A stretch of DNA of 64,000 nt, from NCBI GenBank assembly GCA_015956445.1, contig WIUZ02000001.1:1798001-1862000 (forward strand), written 5' to 3'. Below, piece after piece: positions 10,536-22,007 of the stretch (positions within the stretch are counted from its first letter, which is position 1; the number at the start of each line of letters is the position of its first letter). This DNA is from Thelephora terrestris (taxonomy: Eukaryota; Basidiomycota; Agaricomycetes; Thelephorales; Thelephoraceae). The notes below the pieces were generated by a model that searched no databases, was not told the origin of the DNA, and was given only the letters and a program-made list of their open reading frames with translations. The translations under genes were made by a program, and so were the position numbers.

Positions 10536-12671
10536 CTACCGAGGGTCTCTTCGTCGGCCTCCGCGACGTTCGTCCATTCGACCCAGCAGTGATTCTGCTG
10601 ATCCGTCTCGGTCAACCGTTCTCTTACGACCATCCGTTTCCGAATCGCCCCTCGCAGCGCCCTTAATGGTGAACCCCCGTACGGGGTCTTTGTCTCTGTC
10701 TGAAGGCAGGGCAACATTAGAGACAGGCTTCTGGGGTAGTGACGGGGGGAGCGTCGTCTTCCCACTCGCAAAAACAGAATCTTCGCGTTGGCTCGAAGAC
10801 CCAGGCAACAACCCGCTAGAAACCTCCAACCTGCTCAACAACGATGGTTGATGCTCACCATCTCTCCTCTCATCCCTCAACCGCGACCTTTTTGGCGATC
10901 GAGATCGCCGTCCCTCCGTGGGACCGCTTCCATCAGAGCCGTGTCCCCGCTCAAATCTGTCTAACCTTCGCTGCCCAGCGGTTGACGGGTCTAATCCTCG
11001 GTAATGCCGATCCGACTCGTATTTCCTCTTCCCACTACGCCTGTACGGTCCTCCGGTAGGGGTAGCAAGCAAGTTCTGCATAAAACAAATAAGAGACATC
11101 CGTCGGAGGTTGAGGACAAGCGACGGATGAATAACGAGTCTGGTTGCGAACCCTTATGGTGTCCTGGACAGCCTGCAAATAATCACTGTCCATCTTTTCC
11201 AGACGCTGGGACTCAGCCAGCCTGTCCAATTCCCTGATCCCGCTCTTGGCATCCTCTGGTATTTCTAATTCCGGCCAGTCATTTTCTCGATATGTTCTCC
11301 TCTGTAAACGGTCTCGGGGATGACATCTGAGATACAGAGTCGCAACATCTCCCCATACTCACAGTCAGAAAGGCTTCCAAAAACGTTCGACATGCTTTCC
11401 ACGTCTCTTCTTCTTCGGGTTTCGAGTCGACCAATATCTGAGAGCGGAGGCACGGGTCAGAAAATGCAACGATCCTCATGAGGCGCGGACCTTGAGTAAC
11501 GGGATCGACCGGTCCGTGGCCTGCTTCAAAGCCGCAGGCGTGTCGTGCAACATTGGGTTGTCCAGATAAACCTGCAACATCTTCGCGATGTTGCAGACGA
11601 CTGCGACTTGTGTTCGAATCTCGAAATTGTTAATGTCGTTCACTATCGTGTTGAAATAGAACCTGAACAGGGACAATGGCCGCGCGGAAGAGACAACCCA
11701 GAGATGAGCTGCGTCCAGAAGAGACAAGGTATCCGACAGCGCCTTCGAACTCGCCGACATTTCTGCCACAAAAGAAGCTTGGGTCATTGCCAATAGCTTT
11801 ACCAGCGTTTCGTCGCCCCTGTCCGTCCGACTCTTGAAAGCCGGCAGCGCTAGCAAAATATCCTTGATCATGATTCGCACATCCGAAGGTGGGGCGCTAG
11901 GAAGAGCCTACGATACTGGAGCGTGAAGGCTGATATTGAAACATAAGAAAGAACACTCACTTCAAGGATGCCATCTACAAGGATTTTGTCTGACGAACGA
12001 ATGATAGCGACATTGAGGGGCCTTATGCTCCTGGCAAGAAATTCAAGGACAAGTGTTCGTAGCTGTTCTCTGTTTCCTTGCTCATCTTCGGTCCATGACA
12101 GCTGATCACACAGTACGGCCATGGTCACACTGGGGTCGATCGCTAGATGTTGCTCTAGTCCTTCTCGGATGTGGATGATCTCCTCTGGGTCATCTGTGGT
12201 TTGACGCGTGAGCATCCAGAGCGATGCGGAGAGAGGTCTATGCCCACCACACTGAAGCAGTTGGACCAAGACATCAACATTCCGTTTCAACGTTTCTTTG
12301 TCTTCCTTTGATACCGCCACAATGGCTTTATACCCTTCTACCCGAATCTGGCCCAAAGTCATTGGCAGACGTAAACATTGGGATTCGCAGAAGTAGCTCT
12401 CACCTCAGCGGACGTATCCTCACACAGATCGTACACGGCGTTTACTAGGTCGTCCTGCATTTCCGGGACCTTCAGCATATAACGGGGCAATTCCTCTGCC
12501 GCCTTTCGTTTGTTCTCAACACTTTCGGACTGCGCATAATCCAATAGCTTCAGTAAATCATCCCTATCTTGATGCTATATGGGGTTGAGCTTGGTAAACA
12601 TGGTAGCACTGTGAAAGCTGGAGTGAGAAACGTACGGAGTGTTCTGCAAGGCCATCCTCCTGACGCGACAT
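10536..12671 (-). CDS. API5: API5-like protein
   Basis: The protein is related to apoptosis inhibitor 5 (PF05918), a helical-repeat nuclear protein that binds partners such as acinus in animals and has a looser RNA-related role elsewhere. The start is a short exon at 12671 (ATG, 12 codons) that joins in phase 0 to the exon encoding HQDRDDLLKLLDYAQSES. Diagnostic text follows: NKRKAAEELPRYMLKVPE, INAVYDLCEDTS-type repeat units, then FLARSIRPLNVAII. A central helical part reads QVAVVCNIAKMLQVYL. The C-terminus is RS- and RG-rich (SRSPKRSRLRDERRDG) and ends GRRRDPR, comparable to the basic RG-rich tail of animal API5. Several small introns divide the gene. In fungi the in vivo function is not established. 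Confidence 0.8.
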
Positions 12672-12965
12672 CGTGGCTGTTGCTCGTTAAACTGCCCACA
12701 AATACCTCGAGAACGTTCGATATGCCAACGGTGAGGCCAATGAACAGCAAACCCAGGGCCAGTGAAAGAACGTGGGAGAAACCCGGTCGGGATGAGTTAA
12801 TCCAAATTTACGATGAGGCACGGATTCGGGGCCAGTTCAGAAGTCACACGTGACGCGTAACGTACCACCCAGCTTGGGCGCCTTTCCGACAAGCGACCAG
12901 ATAATCGACTCAGCGTATAACATGTTTATGGACGAGGTATGGGATCATGTCGACATCGGTCTTAA

Positions 12966-15900
12966 TTAACTAACAGAATCAATGTGTCTAGTCTCGACCG
13001 TAAACAACTCCTCGAACTCCTCAAGCCCCTCGCCAATCACACCAAACGCTTCCTGAACGGTCCTGCCCAAGAAGTCCAAATCCTGAATCACACCCTTCAT
13101 CGTTAAAGCATAAGCAAAAAACAGAAGCTGCCGCGAGGCCTTCACGTCTCGATTCTTCACCACATCGAGGTTCCTGATCGCATCGACCAGGCGTTGCTGC
13201 GACTCCGCTGCGGGAGGAAGGTACGGAGGTAGCGGCGCCTTGAGCCTGAACGCGGAGGATAACACGGAAAAGTAGAGGATAATGTTTCCAACCATTTCCC
13301 GTCGCTCTCGGTTTACCGGAAGAATAAAATCGCGACGTACGGTCTCAAGGCTGGTAAGTTCGCATGCATCTGCAGTCTCAAGGAGGGCTCACCGTATGCC
13401 ACTCTTCCCTCGCTGTCACACACCTCATACTATGCAATTTATCCAGTATGCTTTGTAAGGTGGTCAAGACGGACCGGTACAATTGCGTAGGGAACGGGCC
13501 CTTTAAACGAGGTTCGTGCTGGGTCTGGGCGAGCAGTTTTTGCAACTCGATCAGTTGGAGCTGCAAGTGAAGTTCCATGGACATGAAGTTTTGGATGGAA
13601 TGTGACATTCTGATCTTGTTGCGCCTCAGCAGAGTGGAAGTTTCCATGAGCGTGGGGATCGGGGTGGGCGTTTGGGTCGAAGCCTCGTCCTCATCGAAGA
13701 AACTGTTAATATCATCTCCCGCAGAGTTAAAAGCCACCAAGCGGGTGTACAGCCATCCAATGTTCAAACAGAACCTGAGGGACACCAGATTAGCGTCGGC
13801 GCGGATTATTTTGGTGAACACCGCTCACTCTCCCAAGGCTCTGCTCAACTCCCTTCTTGCCTCCGTAGGCCACCAGTACCTACAAACAATGCCGGCCCAA
13901 ACAACACCAGCGGTAACTGAGATAGATCGGTGCAGAGCGAGCTTAATGACGTCTTCGTCTTGATCTCTGATATTGTAGCTGTGGGATAGACCAGTTTCCT
14001 CGTTAGTACACGTGATTCTGAATGGCTACAGACACACCTGTATAGGCATACGAGATTATATGCCAACAAAACGAACCGGGCAGAGGTTGCGTAGGTAGGT
14101 TTGGACACGATATAGTAGAAACACGGGATAGAGAAAAAGAAGCCGAATATCGACAGGATCACTGGACTCTCTGGGAACGCCGCCCATATTCCAGCGGCTG
14201 TGAAGGCGCCAAGCCTGTGTGGTTGTGAGCGTCCCTTTTATTACCCCGGCTCAAATACTCACAGTGTTCCAAGGATACGATGCACGCTAAGAAAGTTCGT
14301 CTGAAGTATAAGGTTGGAAATCGTAAGCGCAGAGAAAGAATTAGAACGTACTCCTCCAATCGTTGGCGACATGACAACAAAAAACTATGTCCACTCGTCA
14401 GACATCCACGCATGCACGACTAGAGGAGAGACAATCACCGAAATCAATGCCCATTCTCCCCTATATTCTGTGAAGATTGGACGAGTGGTCCTGATGAACG
14501 CAGGCGCAGCCAATACTGCGGTGGCCATCCCAACCTTGACGGCGTACTTGACATCGGGCTCCTTCAATCGACCCCCGATAACCCAGAGGGATTGTTTAAT
14601 CCTTCCCCAAAGGCTGAGGGTTGACCACTTCGGAGTGAGTACCGTATTAGGAGCATGTGGAAGAATTTTTGGGAAATGAACTTGGGGTCGCGAAGGACCG
14701 TTGTCGTTTTGTAACACGAACGATGCTGAGAGAGAATATGAAGAACGTCACGCTGCGGGTGAAATCCAACGCACATAGTCTGCGAACAACACGTCTGCGC
14801 TTTTCCGGAGCGGAAAGTTGACGTTTCCATGATTGCACCTTGCTTCGGAAGAATAGCTCGATGTCACGGATTCTTCTCTTGAACCAATTCCCCCTTGTAG
14901 CGGCTGCGCGCCAGCAAGCGGCTACTCGTGACATCGCATCCACGAGCAACGTTAGCTCTGCCGCGAACTCCTGGAGAGTGAAGATGAAGCTAGTTCGTAG
15001 TGATCAGTCGAGGGAGAGCACCACGCGCGGATTCGAGATACTTACAAATAGGCCAAAAAAACATTCTCGTGTTTGGTGCCGGACGTTAAAAGAGGATTGT
15101 CGCCGATCGAAGATTCGAGTGAGTGGTAAGAGTCAGAGCAAGAGATCCTCCTGCTGTACAACCGGACAACGGCTTGGTTTGAAGTGCTGTCGAATGTGAA
15201 GAGCGCTCGTTCGACGTCCTCCATAAGTTGGTCAAACTCCTCCGCTTTCAAGTCATCTCTCTTCATCTTCTTCAGGCTAGTGATACAGATGTTCGAGAGT
15301 GCTTTCAAAGGCGGGCCAAGTTCGCCAACGATATCGCCAAAGATATCGACAGCGGCATCTAGAAGTTGCGTTTCTTCCGCCGTTCCGATAGGGGTCGCTG
15401 GGGCTTTCCCTTTGTTGGTTTGTGTGACCATGGGAACGGCTACAAGTGCAGGTCCCGTTCTACTTTTGTCTTGAAGCGTGTAGTATTTCTTTGTGATATC
15501 ATACTGGAAGTTTGACCCGCTACGAAGTCCATTGAGGTGCTGGGCCAACCTGTTCATGCTGCCTACTGCATCTTCGTAGGCCTTGGGAAGATCGAAGGGA
15601 GAGGCATGGTTGGAAGTCATTTCCGTCTTAGCATCTGAGAGATTGCTCTTGAGCGAGGTAAAACTCGTTTGGTGATTCTGAACCGCGCGCTGTAGCTTTT
15701 CCCGGCTTTTCGTGGGCGGTTCTTCCAACAAAAACGAGCAAACGAGAGTCGAAAGTAGGGTGGAAAACGAGTCGAGGTTTTTGCGCATGTCATCCTGCAG
15801 GTTCTTTGTCGCAGTCTGAGACCAAAGGGAAAAGCAAACGACGTTGGAAATGATCGACCCGATCAAGATGATAAACGACACCTGGAGAAGTGTCTCCAGT

Positions 15901-17149
15901 CCACCTTCTCGCACAACACTGCAGTTTGTTGAGTATATCCACGTATTGGTTTAGGAGGGGGACACACACGATAAACAAGATGATGGACGTCATGCTACAG
16001 GCTATAACAGTGTTCAGGAGCATCTTGTTGCGAATGAAGGTCGAACAACTCACCGGTGTTGAAAGATGGGCGATTCATCCAAGACTTGGTCCACGCAAGG
16101 GCACAAATTCCAATCCCAATCAAAAGCAACGCCAAAGTGTCCGCTAACCAGTCGAGACCTTCGTACTCTTCCAGTGTCCAGTAGGTAGACATGCTGCTCA
16201 GAGAGATCAACCCCGCAAAGAGCACGCCAAGCAAACAATATTTGTCTGCTTCAAACATTCCACCAATTGTTTTGGCAGGGTTGAAGTAGACAGTTCTGGG
16301 AAAGCGTCAGCTAACTGAGCCTCTAATCCAATCGTAAACATCGCAGGTTTGGGCTTACACGGTTGCTACCATGTGACCTGACTGGGACGGTGCACTTTCG
16401 TCCCCTGTTGATATCACAGAGGTTATCAGGCCCGAAAGAGTAGGGTTGAACGTAAACAATGATCCAATGAAATATGCGACCGCGCACTTGAGTATCTTCC
16501 GGTGAAGTGGAGAGAGGGATGGGGGTTTCCACCTCGAGTACCAGCGCCCTTTCCGAACTGAAGTTTGGATGGAGGGTCGGGAGAGGTCCTCAACGTCGGA
16601 TTCGGAGTCGGACTCGATTGCTGAGGCATCGTCAACTGCATGACCACCCTCGACAGCAACACGTCGCGGCGAGGGTGAACCAAGAGCGGGCGACTCTGAG
16701 CGGGTGATGATTTCCGTGGCTTGATGAAAGGGTGCTCCCTCCCTCATAGATTCCCTCAAAGTCCTCATCTGCCCCTCATTCTCCATCCTCTGCTCGAAGA
16801 CCGTCCATTCATGTTTTTGGGGCGAACGATTGAAGGACGCAAACATCTTGCTAGGTCTTGTGCGGGAAGTGCTCTTTCCCCTGGGAGGGATTGTCGGAGA
16901 GGGAATGGAATTTCCGTGTCTGGGGCGCGACGGACGTGATTGCCCCTCTTCGTTTAGGGGAGGAACGCCGAAGGTGTGGATACTCCCGTTGGAATCGAGT
17001 GAACTGGGTGTAGAAACCTCAGCAGGTTGGTAGGGGCTCTCCATGGCGTTCGTTGGGCACGAACGGCTCAGGAATAGGTCCTGAGCCTGGGGAGAAGGCG
17101 GTCGCCTGGATGGGACCGGCAGAGCCCTCGAAGCGGAGTTATCTTGCAT
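12966..17149 (-). CDS. FUSC/ArAE-type transporter (DUF2421 family)
   Basis: This is a large membrane protein of the family annotated as putative ER transporter, 6TM N-terminal plus DUF2421, which includes S. pombe Bre4 (brefeldin A sensitivity) and is related to FUSC/aromatic acid exporters. The first exon (17149 to about 16360) encodes a disordered Pro/Ser/Arg-rich N-terminus of about 220 residues, then the first membrane segments (ILKCAVAYFIGSLFTFNPTL). Further hydrophobic segments are CLLGVLFAGLISLSSMSTYW, TLALLLIGIGICALAW, SIILFIVCVPLLNQYVDI and LLQVSFIILIGSIISNVVCF. A long helical soluble region follows (DDMRKNLDSFSTLLSTLV). A second membrane block is homologous in layout (VKVGMATAVLAAPAFI, GEWALISVIVSPLVVHAW), and the protein closes with a helical domain ending HIDSVS. 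Two half-repeats of membrane block plus helical block fit the FUSC pattern. The substrate cannot be told from sequence. Confidence 0.88.
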
Positions 17150-17327
17150 TTGATCCTGATAAGCAAAGCGCGGGTCACAGTTGGTCGTCGTCGCGGACGC
17201 GTAGGTTTGATCCCATTAATTTAGCCGCCAGTACACATCCTCCCACAAGCGGAATATATTCACAAAACAACCACAGAACAAGAGAGTAAGATAAACGGTA
17301 AACGACACGCGCAGAATAGCAAAACCA

Positions 17328-20064
17328 TCAAATCATCCCAGTCCGAGGAGGTATAGCTACTGGTGGCGGACGGTGGACGGAGTTGCTGGGTGGTCTGTCC
17401 CTTGATCTTGGGGGAGGAGTTTGTCTTGCTATTGCTTGCGAATTTGCAATCGCCACAGCTGACTCCCGCAGCGACGCATTGGATTTAGCCCTCAGTAAAT
17501 CTAGAGCATTGTGCCTCGGGGCGGCCTTCCGGGGGATTGGCGACGAAAGGGACGATATCCCGCTCTCGCTGAGCAGTGCGTCGATCGTAGAGTTGGAAGG
17601 GGTGCTCGAGCGGGAAGGCTCCATGTCTGTGGGTGTTGATACATTTTCCGAATCGTTCGTCCTCTGGCGTGTTGGTGCGGCAGGCGAACGCGAACGGACA
17701 GGTGTGGAAGATGGAGCGATTGTTGGCGGAGAAATTATTAATTCCGGGTCAATACGTGCGGGGATTGGGCGAGGGCGAGGGGTCTCCTTCGGCTTCTCGG
17801 TAAGAAGTTGCTGGAGAAGGAAGCGAAAGTCGAGCCCAAATTCTTCCAGCAGCTAAAATAGGAGGTAAGGATTGTGACAGCCAGGTAATAATTAAAACCG
17901 ACCCTCTTGCTTTGGGTGTAGGTAATTGTCAGAGCATCTTCGACAGTTTTCTTATCAGCATCAGAAGTGTAAACCTGTTTCCTGAACATGGTAGCGAAAT
18001 CCTGAATCTGGAATTTTGCCCAATCGATGAACGCTATGCGCGCAGTGCATGAGGACCGAGTATCCACGGGAGTGTAGATCGTGAACATACCGCTCGCCAT
18101 ATCGTTTTCCTTGAAACTTGCCAAGAACCAGTCGGCAGTGTGCTTGATTCCAGTGAAAACCACCACGGCAAGATCATTGATGTACTGCTCAACAGCACCC
18201 TCAAACCGAATCATCCTAACTCGCTTCTTCGTTACTTCTGACCGCGCAGTTAGGAGGGTTGACCGAGCAGCTGAACCAGCTCCCAACCGCAGCAAAAGCG
18301 AAACCAACTTAACCACTATCGTCTTGCGATTGTCCAAGGCAGAGAGCGAATGTATCAGGCCAGCGGTTAGAGATGCTTTCAGAGGTGCTAGCTTTGCGTT
18401 GAGTGTCTGCATCGTCGAGGGTTTTGACTCGCCTAGAGCCGCGTCGGTTAGTGTTGTGCCAATCCATACTTTAATCATCTCGTAGCGGTTCTCTTACCTT
18501 CCTCTACCAGCGAGACTGCTTCCTCCCACTCTCTTAGTGCAATCGCGACCGTCAACCTGTCCGCAAAATCGCTAACCCAGCGAGCGTCTCCTTCTGTTTT
18601 GTCCTGTGCGCCTGTCCCCACACCAGGCTTTTGTGTCAGCTCTGCCATCCAATCTGGCATTGAAGGCAGCTTCTCGAAGGCCTGCGAAGCTCTCTGTGGC
18701 TTGGTCAGCAATACGAATACCCAGAACAAAACAAAAAAATCATACATCGCCGGAAACCCACAGCGACTTCCTTCGTTCATGCTCACCCTCTCGTTCTTTC
18801 CGCCTTTTAGCTGCTAGGTCTTCTGCAACGGACCGAAAAGTCGCCAGCAGACTCTTCTTATCCCCAGGTGCCTCCGTCCTGTAGACGTGTGTTTCCTTCC
18901 CGTGCCGGATCTTGAAAACGTTAGTCATACCTTGTGGGATGGCCTCAGCGAAAGACCCGTAGCTCCAGAAGTTGCAGACCCACTTGCAGAATCCTTGGAG
19001 TCTAACACTAACATCTCGCCCAGCATCCAGCATCTCTCTGCGACAAGTTTTTCGCTCTCGGTATTGTTCCTCCTCCTTCTCCGTCGGGCTACGAGAACTG
19101 CGTCGTCCAACACGACAAACTTCACACCGTGGTCGACCTTGTAGGTGGCCGCATTCAACGCCAATACACCATCCATTTCCGTCATGATGTGACGCCCTGG
19201 CATGGTCGGTACATACTTAGCCGCACCCTCTATTTGCGAATGAAGGGTTTGCATTTGGTTGGCGTAAAGGATGCGAAGGTCAGCCACGGACGAGCGGACA
19301 TTGCGGCGGCGATCTGGAAGCGCATCAACGATTACAAAATTCTGGAAGGAACCGCGCGTAGTCACCAGCTGCTGATGTTGACTCTTCGATGTGTAGCAAC
19401 GAGGGCATGCTCTTCCATTCTGCGAGACTGTCCTTGAATTCGAGCATCTCGTTCTCTAGTACGTTAATCTCCTTTGAAACGAACATGAAGTCGGCATAGC
19501 TGAAAAAAACACATGAGCAACTTATACAACCAATGGTCTCAGATGCACACTTCTTAAATACGTTGCGCTGGAGCTCGGCCGCCACGTCTGCCTTTGCATT
19601 CCGGAGCTGAGACTGGAGTGACAGCAGTTCGGATTCAGTGGAACTTGAGAGCTTCAGCTTGATATCTGGCGAAAATAAAGTTTAACTTTCGTAGCTGAGA
19701 AAGCGCACTTGTACTCACAAACATCCGGATCGAATTCTTGTCTATCCAACAGCTTGTTCTCGGCGACCCTAGCGTCCTCCTGTTGCTTTTCCCGTTTGAT
19801 CCTCGAGCTCCCCTGACTTTCAGTATGCGAATGAGTGGGCTTAAACCCCGCGGGGATACTGGGCAGAGCAGGAATGTTTTCCGTCGGTTGGGGGACGGAG
19901 ATGTCGGCATATCTCATCGACATCCGCCGTTTAATCTTATCGTCAACTCGAGATTTACGTGCATCGGTATCCTTTCGCTTGATGTTCCGAGTAGAGGGCT
20001 GTTTCTGGAGTTTTGGCCCTGTGGACTTGCCGGTCCGTAGGGAGGTGGGTTGTGTGGGAGCCAT
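17328..20064 (-). CDS. EXO84: Exocyst complex subunit EXO84
   Basis: EXO84 is a subunit of the octameric exocyst that tethers secretory vesicles at growth sites on the plasma membrane. The start at 20064 gives MAPTQPTSLRTGKS; the frame continues upstream without another ATG. The N-terminus is basic and disordered. It is followed by a Vps51/Exo84-type coiled coil (AELQRNVFKNYADFMFVSKEINVLENEM), a linker, and a PH-like beta domain (YKVDHGVKFVVLDDAVLVARRRRRR, with ERCWMLGEMLVLD). The C-terminal helical cullin-repeat region holds MPDWMAELTQ, WVSDFADRLTVAIALREWEEAVSLVEEGK and WIGTTLTDAALGESKPSTMQ. The tail is Ser/Pro/Arg-rich and ends PPRTGMI. The retroelement left end lies 180 bp upstream of this start, so its promoter or 5' UTR is compressed or replaced by element DNA. 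Confidence 0.9.
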
Positions 20065-20243
20065 CGTTGGGATTCCCACGGGTGCTCATCCGCTTTGTGT
20101 TTTTCCTGAACGTCGATCACCATACCGGAGGCCCTCGTTTGTATGGTACGTTCACTGTCACCGCCCTGTTGTATCCATCGTCACTCGATTTCGCCGCTGT
20201 GGCACAACTCGGGACACGGATGACGTCAGAAAGCAGAGTAGCC

Positions 20244-20405
20244 TCGGCACGGTGCCGTGAGTACACGATCGACACCAACGTCCAACGGAGGAGAGGGGAG
20301 GCTCGCTAGTTAGACCACCCCTCTTGTCCCTTAACCACGTCCTCCCTCTCCTAGTCTTCTCAGCAATCTCGCCCATTCGCCACGTTGTTCATCGAATTTT
20401 GTTTG
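20244..20405 (+). repeat. Ngaro split repeat A1 (162 bp)
   Basis: This left terminal repeat matches 24910-25071 with one mismatch. It opens with TCGGCACGGTGCCGTGAG, where CGGCAC and GTGCCG form an inverted repeat around one central G. It ends at ATTTTGTTTG just before the Gag-like ORF and probably includes its promoter or 5' leader. Confidence 0.93.
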
Positions 20406-20432
20406 GCCATCGCTCGTCCATTTGTGTAAACC

Positions 20433-22007
20433 ATGGTCCAAGATTCTCATGATTCACAGGGTGCAACAGGCGAGGAAGCCCTTGGGACTCTCAGGGGTTC
20501 CCCGATCCCGCCTGGCTCGTCAACGGCCCCTCACCCACCTCCCACCTCTAACCCTCCGCCCCCCCTTTCACCACGTCCACCACCGCTTTCGTTCATGATC
20601 TCGCAGGCGGCTCCGACTCAGCTACCCCCGGATGATCCCCCCAAGCTCGCACCCATGAGAGTTGGCCATGTGGCTAATTTCTTCACCTTCTGTAAGTATT
20701 GTCCTTCGATTCGGGACTCGTTTCACCATAGGCCTCACCCCACGGGTGTCGGCCTTCGGTTGTGGCCCGTCGATGACGGCGTAGTCGTTCAATGGCGACA
20801 GAGCTCTGTCAGCCAAAATCGACTCGTGACTTCGGCTTCGCATTGTGACATCGGTCGCGATACTTCGTTACTCGCACATGCGTCGAGCTGGGGCAGCGGT
20901 TGTCGCTTAATCCCGCGCAGTTGTCGCTTCGTCCTCGATATGGTGGCTCATATCGTCGTCCATGGGGTTATTAGCACCAGTGACCCACTTGGTGTCGCCC
21001 GTTCTTCTTTCCTCCCAATGTGTCTACCGTCCATCTCCCGGGGTGAACAACCTCTCCACGGTATTGGGATTGGATTGCGCGGTGGCACCGACAGTCCCTT
21101 TTTGCTCTCGTTTGGCCAATGTATCGTTTGTTTTCCTCCCCTGACACTCTTTACAGCGGTCCCAAAAAAGATTGATGATGCATTCAAGAAATTGCGTTAT
21201 GTTGACTACTCGTTGCTCGCACGCTCATCCCGCGAGGCTCCAGCCAAAGAGGAGGGTTCTTTGGTCTGGACCGATGGTCAGGTCGGCATAAAGTCGAAGG
21301 TTATGTCGGCTCTCGATGAAGGTGACATTGACTTGATCGACTGGGGGGCAGCGTCGGAGACTGCAGAGATGAAAATCCGCGAGTACCACGGAGCGGCTCG
21401 CGCCGAGCAATTGAGAGCCCATCATAGAAATGTTGTCCTCATCTCAAGGTCCTACGCTTGGGCCCCCGCACGCTCTTACGACAAACAGATCAGGCAATTG
21501 GTGGCGAGCGACACCGCTCACGACCTCACCGACCTCAACCAGATCACATCACAGTGGTATGCGGAGAAAGCACAAGCAGGTTCTTCCTCCCAGCAAGCCC
21601 GCCTCCTTCACCCCTCACGCCCTCTTCCTTCCTCCCTCTCAAGTTCAAGTTCGTCGTGGGCCGGTTCGACCGGTGGTAACCCTTCGGCCAAGCGCTTCAC
21701 TCCGTATGATCAGAGTGCCAGACAGTCACGGCCCAAGAGACCGGATGGAAAGTGTTTTCGATGTGGAGTTGCTGGCCACATGGCAGCATCCTGCGACTCG
21801 AAGAAAACAACTGCCGGCCTCCCCTGTGGTTCCTGGAACAAAGCCCCTGGTGCCAGATCTGGCCTCCTCACCCATTCTTCGGGCCAGATGCTTTGTCAAC
21901 ACTGGACGTTCCACTCCAACTGTCGTGTCCCCGATCGCTGCAGGTTCCTCCACCAATGCAGCATCTGCGACGCAAGGGACCACGGCGCCAGTGATTGCCC
22001 GAATTGA
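20433..22007 (+). CDS. Element ORF1, Gag-like protein with zinc knuckle
   Basis: The frame is open for 524 residues. The N-terminus is Pro-rich, the middle part (about residues 245-390) is a helical region starting VPKKIDDAFKKLRYVDYS, then a Ser-rich linker, and near residues 445-460 a CCHC zinc knuckle (CFRCGVAGHMAASC). A further Cys/His cluster lies at the end (CQHWTFHSNC, CSICDARDHGASDC). Such proteins package element RNA. A good donor (TGTAAGT at 20691) and acceptor (TTTACAG at 21156) could remove 465 nt, an exact multiple of three, that encodes a poorly structured part. The frame is kept either way, so the real product may be shorter by 155 residues. The last 100 bases overlap the start of the reverse transcriptase frame. 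Confidence 0.8.
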   Translation: MVQDSHDSQGATGEEALGTLRGSPIPPGSSTAPHPPPTSNPPPPLSPRPPPLSFMISQAAPTQLPPDDPPKLAPMRVGHVANFFTFCKYCPSIRDSFHHRPHPTGVGLRLWPVDDGVVVQWRQSSVSQNRLVTSASHCDIGRDTSLLAHASSWGSGCRLIPRSCRFVLDMVAHIVVHGVISTSDPLGVARSSFLPMCLPSISRGEQPLHGIGIGLRGGTDSPFLLSFGQCIVCFPPLTLFTAVPKKIDDAFKKLRYVDYSLLARSSREAPAKEEGSLVWTDGQVGIKSKVMSALDEGDIDLIDWGAASETAEMKIREYHGAARAEQLRAHHRNVVLISRSYAWAPARSYDKQIRQLVASDTAHDLTDLNQITSQWYAEKAQAGSSSQQARLLHPSRPLPSSLSSSSSSWAGSTGGNPSAKRFTPYDQSARQSRPKRPDGKCFRCGVAGHMAASCDSKKTTAGLPCGSWNKAPGARSGLLTHSSGQMLCQHWTFHSNCRVPDRCRFLHQCSICDARDHGASDCPN

